From NCBI RefSeq assembly GCF_004614195.1, contig NZ_SPUM01000018.1:1-41071 (forward strand): 41,071 nucleotides of DNA. The letters are read 5' to 3'. The translations under genes were made by a program, and so were the position numbers. The notes beneath the pieces are model-generated. The model searched no databases, was not told where the DNA came from, and saw only the letters and a program-made list of their open reading frames with translations. Source of the stretch: Massilia horti (lineage in GTDB: Bacteria; Pseudomonadota; Gammaproteobacteria; Burkholderiales; Burkholderiaceae_D). This document shows positions 18,137-24,429 of this stretch, in pieces (the first letter of the stretch is position 1; the number at the start of each line of letters is the position of its first letter).

Positions 18137-19104
18137 GGATCGGGATCGCCAACGCCGCGCCAGGCGCGCTTGATGCGCTGCAGCGCGTGCTGGCCGGCGC
18201 GCACGAGGTGGCATGGATCGCACGTGACGGCCTGGAGGCGCTGCGCCTGTGCCATGAAGACCGGCCCGAGCTGGTGCTGATGGACCTGGACATGCCCCAG
18301 GCCGATGGCGTGGAGGCGACGCGCCGCATCATGCGCGAGGCGCCGTGCGCCATCCTGGTGGTGACCGCGCGACCGCAGGATAGTGTCGGCCAGGTGTTCC
18401 GCGCGCTTGGCGCGGGCGCCCTCGACGTGACCGCGACCCCGCTGGCCTGTGCGGAAGACGGCGGCGCCGCGCTGCTGGCGAAGATCCGCACCATCGCCAA
18501 GCTGATTGCCGGCCGCCCGGCCGAGCCGGCGGCAGCGCCCGGCGCAGTGCGCCATCTGGTGGCGGTCGGCGCCTCCACCGGCGGCCCGGTGGCGCTGGCC
18601 AAAATGCTGGCCGACTGGCGGCCGCCGCCCGAGGTCGCGGTGGTGGTGGTGCAGCACATCGATGCCAACTTCGCCGGCCAGCTGGCCAACTGGCTCGGCA
18701 AGCAGCTGCCGGCGCCGGTTTGCACCATCACCGACGGCGCGCCGCTCTTGGGCGGGGCGGTGCAGATCGCGCACACCAACGACCATTTGTGGCTGGCGCA
18801 CGACCACTGCCTGCGTTACACCATTGAGCCGCGCCACCTGGTCTACCGTCCGTCGATCGATATCTTCTTCCAGTCGGTGGCCGCGCACTGGCCGGGCGCG
18901 GCCACCGGCGTGCTGCTGACCGGGATGGGGCGCGACGGCGCTGCGGGCCTGCTCGCGCTGCGCCGGGCCGGCAAGGCGACGATCGCCCAGAACGAAGCCA
19001 GCAGCACCGTCTACGGCATGCCGCGCGCCGCCGCCGAGCTTGGGGCGGCCGAGAGAATTTTGTCATTGGGCAACATTAATGCCCTGATCCGCGCTACACT
19101 CTAG
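18133..19104 (+). CDS. wspF: WspF: CheB-type receptor methylesterase
   Basis: A 323-aa CheB-like protein that removes methyl groups from WspA and damps the pathway. The receiver (1-120) keeps a phospho-acceptor D51 in VLMDLDMP, but the acidic pair after beta-1 is replaced (RIGIANAAPG, residues 2-11). The C-terminal methylesterase (about 138-320) retains the catalytic Ser in VGASTGGP, His in VQHIDANF and Asp in LLTGMGRDGAAG. The start overlaps wspE by 4 nt. Its TAG stop (19102-19104) lies inside the CTAG repeat that flanks a MITE-like insertion, so the coding sequence appears complete. Confidence 0.93.
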   Translation: MRIGIANAAPGALDALQRVLAGAHEVAWIARDGLEALRLCHEDRPELVLMDLDMPQADGVEATRRIMREAPCAILVVTARPQDSVGQVFRALGAGALDVTATPLACAEDGGAALLAKIRTIAKLIAGRPAEPAAAPGAVRHLVAVGASTGGPVALAKMLADWRPPPEVAVVVVQHIDANFAGQLANWLGKQLPAPVCTITDGAPLLGGAVQIAHTNDHLWLAHDHCLRYTIEPRHLVYRPSIDIFFQSVAAHWPGAATGVLLTGMGRDGAAGLLALRRAGKATIAQNEASSTVYGMPRAAAELGAAERILSLGNINALIRATL

Positions 19105-19263
19105 TGTTCTGAATTGCAGATTCGTTGAAAAATAAATGTGGCGAAATCAAGCTGAGACAAGGAACAAAGCACAGCAAGGCCGAGGCCTTGCGCGCATTTG
19201 TGACGCAGTATCAGCTTGATTCTCGCCATATTTATTCAACGAATCTGCAATTCAGGACACTAG
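19101..19263. mobile_element. MITE-like inverted-repeat element between wspF and wspR
   Basis: The element (about 19105-19259) is bounded by CTAG direct repeats at 19101-19104 and 19260-19263. Its left arm (about 19105-19155) and right arm (about 19211-19259) are imperfect inverted repeats of ~50 bp. The right end read inward is TGTCCTGAATTGCAGATTCG; the left is the same with one C-to-T change. The arms differ by a few substitutions and small gaps. In the centre is a second palindrome, GCAAGGCC-GA-GGCCTTGC (19174-19191). No transposase fits in 160 bp, so it must be moved in trans. Either a 4-bp CTAG or a 2-bp TA duplication (IS5-like or IS630-like) fits the edges. Confidence 0.85.
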
Positions 19264-19311
19264 TCCCCCCGGCGCCAAGCCGCCCGCTTCCTGACCAATC
19301 CATTGACGACC

Positions 19312-20322
19312 ATGCACGAACCCTCAATGACTATCGGCCAGCAGGACCACGACGCGACCGTGCGCGTACTGCTGGTGGACGACCAGCCCATCATCGTCGA
19401 GGCGGTCCGGCGCATGCTCGCCGGCCAGCCCGACATCGAATTCCACTACGTGACCGACGCCTCCAAGGCGCACGCCACCGCGCTGCAGTTGCGCCCGACC
19501 GTGATCCTGCAGGACCTGGTGGTGCCCGGCACGGATGGCTTCCAGGTGATCCGCGGCTACCGCGAGGATGAGGCGCTGCGCGATGTGCCGGTGATCGTGC
19601 TGTCGTCCAAGGAGGAGCCCAAGCTCAAGGCGCACGGCTTTGCGACCGGCGCCAACGACTATCTGGTCAAGCTGCCGGACCAGCTGGAACTGCTGGCGCG
19701 CCTGCGCTACCACTCGGCCGGCTATGTCAGCCGGCTGCAGCGCGACGAAGCGTTTTTGCGCCTGCGCGAAAGCCAGGAAGAGCTGGAGCGCGCCAACGTC
19801 GAGCTGCGCCGGCTGGCCGCGCTCGACGGCCTGACCGGCATCGCCAACCGGCGCCGCTTCGACGAAGTGCTGGACGGCGAGTGGATGCGCGCACGCCGCG
19901 CGAAAAAGCCGATTTCGCTGATGATGTGCGACGTCGACCACTTCAAGTTGTACAACGACAGCCTCGGCCACCAGGCGGGCGACCTGTGCCTGAAAAAAGT
20001 GGCCGCGGTGCTGACCGGGCAGCTCAAGCGCCCGGCCGACCTGGCGGCGCGCTACGGCGGCGAGGAGTTCGTGATCGTGCTGCCCGATACCACGCTTGAC
20101 GGCGCGCTGCAGGTGGCGCACGCCTGTCGCGCGCAACTGGAACAGCTCGCACTCGAACACCCGGGGGCCAAGTCCGGGATCGTCACGATGAGCGTGGGCG
20201 TGGCCAGCATGGCGCCCGCCGCGCACAATCGGCCGGAAGAGCTGGTGGCCCTCGCCGACAAGGCGCTGTACGCGGCCAAGGAAGGCGGCCGCAACCGGGT
20301 GGTCGCGGGCGAATCCGATTAA
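19312..20322 (+). CDS. wspR: WspR: receiver-GGDEF diguanylate cyclase
   Basis: A 336-aa response regulator that makes c-di-GMP when phosphorylated by WspE. The receiver (about 16-135) has LLVDDQPI and phospho-Asp D68 in VILQDLVVPG. A coiled-coil stalk follows (about 138-172; RLQRDEAFLRLRESQEELER), then the GGDEF domain (about 175-332) with an intact active site, GGEEF at 249-253. The allosteric inhibitory I-site RxxD (RPAD, 240-243) is also intact, so product inhibition is expected. Start: ATG 19312 (MHEPSM) fits the family N-terminus; TTG 19303 and ATG 19327 are alternatives. Separated from wspF by the MITE, it may rely on read-through of that element. Its stop overlaps the stop of the convergent SDR gene. 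Confidence 0.94.
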   Translation: MHEPSMTIGQQDHDATVRVLLVDDQPIIVEAVRRMLAGQPDIEFHYVTDASKAHATALQLRPTVILQDLVVPGTDGFQVIRGYREDEALRDVPVIVLSSKEEPKLKAHGFATGANDYLVKLPDQLELLARLRYHSAGYVSRLQRDEAFLRLRESQEELERANVELRRLAALDGLTGIANRRRFDEVLDGEWMRARRAKKPISLMMCDVDHFKLYNDSLGHQAGDLCLKKVAAVLTGQLKRPADLAARYGGEEFVIVLPDTTLDGALQVAHACRAQLEQLALEHPGAKSGIVTMSVGVASMAPAAHNRPEELVALADKALYAAKEGGRNRVVAGESD

Positions 20323-21050
20323 CCGGAACGGTCGCGCAGGTCGTCCACCGGCTGCTCGCCGAAGCTGGCGTCCAGCAGGTAATCGATGATGATGCCGGCG
20401 GTGACATGCGCATCGGCCAGCGCGCCCAGCGCCTTCATCTGCACGAAGCGCTCGCGCATCGGAAAGCGCGCCTCGGGCGTGGCGCGGATCTCGGCCTGCA
20501 TGCCGGTGTCGATCACGCCCGGCGCCAGGCTGCAGATGCGCACTGCCGGGTCGCCATCCAGCGCGCTGGCCCGGGCATGCTGGTCGAGCGCGGCCTTGGT
20601 GGCGCAATACACGCTCCAGCCGGGATAGGCGCTGCGTCCGGCACCGCTGGAGATGTGCAGGATGCGCCGCTCAGCGTGCGGGGTGGCGCGCACCACGGCG
20701 GCCGCCAGCGCCAGCGGCGCCGCCACGTTGAGCACCACGGCGCGCATCACGGCCAGCGGGTCATGGTCACTCAGCGGGCCGATCGGGCTCACGACGCCGG
20801 CGTTGTTCACCAGCGCCACCTGATACTCGCCGCCCAGGTAGCCCGCCAGCGCGCCGCTCCCGAGCCATGCCGCCAGTTGCGCGCTGTCCGCAAGGTCGAG
20901 CTCGACCTGTTCGAGCAACCCCGGGTAACGCGCCGCCAATTCATCGGCGCGGCCGCGCGCCAGGCCCAGCACCGGCACGCCGCGGCCCAGCAGTTCGCCG
21001 GCGATTGCCGCACCCAGCCCCCGGGTATGGCCAGTCACGATCGCTTTCAT
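20319..21050 (-). CDS. SDR-family NAD(P)-dependent oxidoreductase
   Basis: A 243-aa short-chain dehydrogenase. The nucleotide-binding TGHTRGLG (6-13), LVNNAGVV and the catalytic Ser (ISSGAG) with YCATK (Tyr/Lys) are all intact. The overall shape is of the sepiapterin-reductase/YueD-like classical SDRs; the substrate is unknown. ATG 21050 is chosen because the Rossmann strand starts at once; the open frame to 21143 runs back into a hairpin repeat. It converges on wspR, and the two stop codons share bases (20319-20322). The upstream gap to murB holds an inverted hairpin pair. Confidence 0.9.
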   Translation of the reverse strand: MKAIVTGHTRGLGAAIAGELLGRGVPVLGLARGRADELAARYPGLLEQVELDLADSAQLAAWLGSGALAGYLGGEYQVALVNNAGVVSPIGPLSDHDPLAVMRAVVLNVAAPLALAAAVVRATPHAERRILHISSGAGRSAYPGWSVYCATKAALDQHARASALDGDPAVRICSLAPGVIDTGMQAEIRATPEARFPMRERFVQMKALGALADAHVTAGIIIDYLLDASFGEQPVDDLRDRSG

Positions 21051-21089
21051 CTCGCTTCCCCACGTCACAACAATAGTTAGCCCAAAAAC

Positions 21090-21169
21090 CGTCGTCCCCG
21101 CGCACGCGGGGACCCATAGGCAGCGTGAAATGACGCTCAGCATAGGTTCCCGCCTGCGCGGGAACGACG
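21090..21169. repeat. Inverted hairpin pair ('CGTCGTTCCCGCG' type), copy 2
   Basis: The left unit is GTCCCCGC...GCGGGGAC and the right unit is GTTCCCGC...GCGGGAAC, with CGTCG/CGACG outer edges, the same plan as the element at 9937-10026. The linker also holds a GCGTGAAATGACGC inner dyad. It lies between the SDR gene and murB. Confidence 0.85.
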
Positions 21170-21229
21170 TGCAATCTATAACTGGTGATTCAGGTTACGC
21201 CCCAGCTAACGGTGGCAGCGCCTTTCAAA

Positions 21230-22258
21230 TCAGATGAAAACCGGCTCGGGCTCCAACTGCACGCCATAGCGCTGTGCCACGTCCGCCTGGATCGCCCGCG
21301 CCAACTGCACCACATCTTCCCCGCGCGCGCCGCCGTTGTTCACCAGCACCAGCGCCTGCTTCGGATACACCCCGGCCGCCCCCATGCTCCTGCCCTTCCA
21401 GCCGCAGCGGTCGATCAGCCAGCCGGCGGCCAGCTTCTCGCTGCCGTCGGGCTGCCGATGGTGCACCAGATCCGGGAACGCTGCCAGCAACCGTTCGCAC
21501 TGTTCGCCTGAGACCACCGGATTCTTGAAAAAGCTCCCGGCATTGCCGATAACGGCCGGATCGGGCAGCTTGCGCTGACGGATCGCGACCACCGCGTCGC
21601 TGACCTGGCGCGGCGTGGGCGCACCGATGCCCGCCTCGATAAGTGCCTGCGCCAGCTCGGCATAGCGCACGTTCGGCTGCCAATCGCGGGGCAGCGCAAA
21701 GGTCACGTCCAGCACCACCAGGCGCGCACCCTCCGGGTGCTTGAACAGGCTGTCGCGGTAGCCGAAGCGGCACTCGGCCGCGCCCAGCGTGCGCAGCTCG
21801 CCGCTGGCCATGTCGAACGCGGTCAGCGAATGGAACACGTCCTTGATCTCCGCGCCGTAGGCCCCGATGTTCTGGATCGGCGCGGCGCCCACGGTGCCGG
21901 GAATGAGCGACAGGTTTTCCAGTCCCCCGAGCCCCTGCGCCAAAGTCCACTGCACGAACCCGTGCCAGTTTTCGCCCGCCTGGGCGCGCACCAGCGTGGC
22001 GCCGTCAAGCTGGCCGACGATCGCACGCCCGGCCAGCGCCATGTGCAGCACCAGGCCGTCGAAGTCGCGGGTAAACAACAGGTTGCTGCCGCCGCCCAGC
22101 ACCAGGCGCGGCAGCGCTGCCAGTGCCGGGTCGGCGCAGGCGGCCGCCAGTTGCGCGCCGTCGGTCACGCGCAGGTAGTGGCGCGCACGGGCGGCAATGC
22201 CGAAGGTGTTAAGGGACTGGAGCGGGAAGTCGTGGAGGATGGGCAATATCGGCTGCAT
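21230..22258 (-). CDS. murB: UDP-N-acetylenolpyruvoylglucosamine reductase
   Basis: A 342-aa FAD enzyme that completes UDP-N-acetylmuramate synthesis for peptidoglycan. Length equals the E. coli (type I) enzyme. The motifs are LGGGSNLLF (FAD), NIGAYGAEI, the catalytic serine in [10 protein letters not shown] and the C-terminal Glu in LEPEPVF. ATG 22258 (MQPILPIL) is preferred; the track could start at a TTG three codons earlier. It is divergent from yajQ with 130 bp between starts. Confidence 0.96.
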   Translation of the reverse strand: MQPILPILHDFPLQSLNTFGIAARARHYLRVTDGAQLAAACADPALAALPRLVLGGGSNLLFTRDFDGLVLHMALAGRAIVGQLDGATLVRAQAGENWHGFVQWTLAQGLGGLENLSLIPGTVGAAPIQNIGAYGAEIKDVFHSLTAFDMASGELRTLGAAECRFGYRDSLFKHPEGARLVVLDVTFALPRDWQPNVRYAELAQALIEAGIGAPTPRQVSDAVVAIRQRKLPDPAVIGNAGSFFKNPVVSGEQCERLLAAFPDLVHHRQPDGSEKLAAGWLIDRCGWKGRSMGAAGVYPKQALVLVNNGGARGEDVVQLARAIQADVAQRYGVQLEPEPVFI

Positions 22259-22388
22259 ACGAATCAAGCGGTTTTCGGACGATTATAGTGGCAAACCTGA
22301 GTCCGCCCGGCAAAAATGCAGGCGCCTGCACCGCCGTTGTCCGTTAAAATACCGGCATTTCGTAACAAGCAAGATAAAGGAAACCGAC

Positions 22389-22874
22389 ATGCCATCGTTT
22401 GATGTGGTCTGCGAAGCAGACATGGTCGAAGTGAAGAACGCGGTCGAGCAGTCGAACAAGGAAATCGGCACCCGTTTCGATTTCAAGGGCAGCTCGGCCA
22501 AGGTCGAACAGAAAGAGCGCGAGCTGACGGTGTTCGCCGATTCCGATTTCCAACTCAACCAGGTGCGCGACGTGCTGGTCAACAAGATGACCAAGCGCCA
22601 GGTCGACGTGCGCTTCCTTGACGAAGGCAAGGTCGAGAAGATCGGCGGCGACAAGGTCAAGCAGGTGATCAAGGTGCGTAACGGCATCGAGACCGAGGAC
22701 GCCAAGAAGATCACCAAGCTGATCAAGGAAAGCAAGATGAAGGTCCAGGCCAGCATCCAGGGCGAGGCCGTGCGCGTGACCGGCAAGAACCGCGACGACC
22801 TGCAGGAAGCGATGGCACTGATGCGCAAGGAGGTGAAGGACTTGCCTCTCCAATTCAACAATTTCCGCGATTAA
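22389..22874 (+). CDS. yajQ: YajQ-family nucleotide/c-di-GMP-binding protein
   Basis: A 161-aa protein made of two tandem ferredoxin-like domains. It opens with the family signature [21 protein letters not shown] and ends in the typical [10 protein letters not shown]. YajQ proteins bind nucleotides, and the Xanthomonas member is reported to bind c-di-GMP and act with a LysR regulator. ATG 22389 has AAAGGAAA upstream; the open frame before it is non-coding. Its position a few kb from the wsp operon may be chance, since yajQ-murB neighbourhoods also occur without wsp. Confidence 0.95.
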   Translation: MPSFDVVCEADMVEVKNAVEQSNKEIGTRFDFKGSSAKVEQKERELTVFADSDFQLNQVRDVLVNKMTKRQVDVRFLDEGKVEKIGGDKVKQVIKVRNGIETEDAKKITKLIKESKMKVQASIQGEAVRVTGKNRDDLQEAMALMRKEVKDLPLQFNNFRD

Positions 22875-22993
22875 GCAGGTGGTGTGGTATCGGGAGCAAC
22901 AACCATGTCTCTCGGTGCCCGCCTTGGGGTAGAATTGAGCCCCTCGAAAAAGCGGTTGGCAGCGACAAGTAGAACCGTAGTTTAAGGATAGCA

Positions 22994-24259
22994 ATGAAAC
23001 GTGTTGATGATTTCCGCCTGCGTTTGGGCAACAAGGAATATGTGCCCATCATGATCGGCGGAATGGGCGTGGACATCTCGACCTCCGAGCTGGCACTCGA
23101 AGCGGCCCGCCTGGGCGGCATTGGGCACATCTCGGACGCCATGGTGCCTGACGTGTCGGACCGCAAGTTCGACACCACCTTCGTCAAGGACAAGACCAAG
23201 CTCTACAAGTTCAACATCAACAACATGGACAAGTCGGTGGTCCAGTTCGACCTGGACCGTCTGGCCGAAGCGACCCGCCTGCACGTCGGCGCCACCATGG
23301 AAGCGAAGAAAGGCGATGGCCTGATCTTCGTGAACTGCATGGAAAAGCTGACCATGAACGCGCCCAAGGAAACCCTGCGCACGCGCCTGGCGTCGGCGCT
23401 GGACGCGGGCATCGACGGCATTACGCTGTCGGCCGGCCTGCACCTTGGTTCGTTCGAGCTGATCAAGGACCATGCACGCTTCCGCGACGCCAAGCTCGGC
23501 ATCATTGTGTCGTCGGTGCGCGCGCTGCAGCTATTCCTGCGCAAAGTGTCCAAGCTTAACCGCAAGCCCGACTACGTGATCGTCGAAGGTCCGCTCGCCG
23601 GTGGCCACCTCGGCTTCGGGATGGACTGGGCCGAATACGACCTGCACACGATCATGGACGAGATCCATGCCTTCTTGCGCGCCGAAGAACTGGACATTCC
23701 CCTGATCGCGGCCGGCGGCGTGTTCACCGGCAGCGATGCGGTGAGCTTCCTGGAAAAAGGCGCTGGCGGCGTCCAAGTGGCAACGCGCTTTACCGTGACC
23801 CACGAGTGCGGCCTGCCCGACAGCGTCAAGCAGGAATACTTCAAGGCCAGCGAGGAAGACATCATCGTCAACGGCGTTTCGCCGACCGGTTATCCGATGC
23901 GCATGCTGAAGAACACCCCGGCGATCGGCTCCGGCATTCGCCCGGGCTGCGAATCCTACGGCTACCTGCTCGACGCGACCGGCAACTGCGCCTACATCAA
24001 TTCGTACAACCGTGAAGTGCTGGCGCATCCGGGCGAAAAGAACGTGGTGGTGACGGACAAGACCTGCCTGTGCACGCACATGCGCAACTTCAACTGCTGG
24101 ACCTGCGGCTCCACCACCTATCGCCTGAAGGACACGACGCACAAGCTGGCCGATGGCAGCTACCAGATCCTGTCCGCCGAACACGTGTTCAAGGACTACC
24201 AGTTCAGCGTGAACAACGAGATCGCGCTGCCTCCCAAAGAGGAACTGGCGCTGGCGTAA
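22994..24259 (+). CDS. Nitronate monooxygenase-like FMN enzyme with cysteine-rich tail
   Basis: A 421-aa TIM-barrel flavoprotein of the 2-nitropropane dioxygenase/nitronate monooxygenase superfamily. The N-terminal strand has VPIMIGGMGVDIS. VIVEGPLAGGHLGFG and LIAAGGVFTGSDAVSFLEKGAGGVQVATRF are the phosphate-binding parts of the FMN site. The C-terminal ~90 residues are unusual: a cysteine set C358-x-C360-x7-C368-x2-C371 (TCLCTHMRNFNCWTCG), after GCESYGYLLDATGNCAYINSYN. Such a tail could hold a metal centre and is not in classic nitronate monooxygenases, so the substrate may differ. The start ATG has TAAGGATAGC upstream. A strong terminator follows. Confidence 0.82.
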   Translation: MKRVDDFRLRLGNKEYVPIMIGGMGVDISTSELALEAARLGGIGHISDAMVPDVSDRKFDTTFVKDKTKLYKFNINNMDKSVVQFDLDRLAEATRLHVGATMEAKKGDGLIFVNCMEKLTMNAPKETLRTRLASALDAGIDGITLSAGLHLGSFELIKDHARFRDAKLGIIVSSVRALQLFLRKVSKLNRKPDYVIVEGPLAGGHLGFGMDWAEYDLHTIMDEIHAFLRAEELDIPLIAAGGVFTGSDAVSFLEKGAGGVQVATRFTVTHECGLPDSVKQEYFKASEEDIIVNGVSPTGYPMRMLKNTPAIGSGIRPGCESYGYLLDATGNCAYINSYNREVLAHPGEKNVVVTDKTCLCTHMRNFNCWTCGSTTYRLKDTTHKLADGSYQILSAEHVFKDYQFSVNNEIALPPKEELALA

Positions 24260-24279
24260 CTGACGCCCTTCCGCAATCC

Positions 24280-24310
24280 TGGCCACGGTCGCACCGTGGC
24301 CATTTTTTTT
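24280..24310 (+). terminator. Intrinsic terminator of the nitronate-monooxygenase-like gene
   Basis: The perfect stem TGGCCACGGT (24280-24289) / ACCGTGGCCA (24293-24302) has a CGC loop and is followed by eight T residues, 20 bp after the stop codon. Confidence 0.93.
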
Positions 24311-24429
24311 GTCCGCAGGGTTCGCACGGGCCAAATGATGCACCCACATGGCCTGTTTTTTGTCGAGTCGAAGGAACGCGATTCCCACCAGATAGTCCAA
24401 TAGACGGGCACAGATTGCGAGGATTAAAC

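Noticed and set aside
11830..19104. Reading the cluster as a flagellar chemotaxis operon
   Set aside because: CheR-TPR fusion, two CheW adaptors, hybrid CheA and a terminal receiver-GGDEF, with no cheY, cheZ or motor genes, fit Wsp, not flagellar Che.
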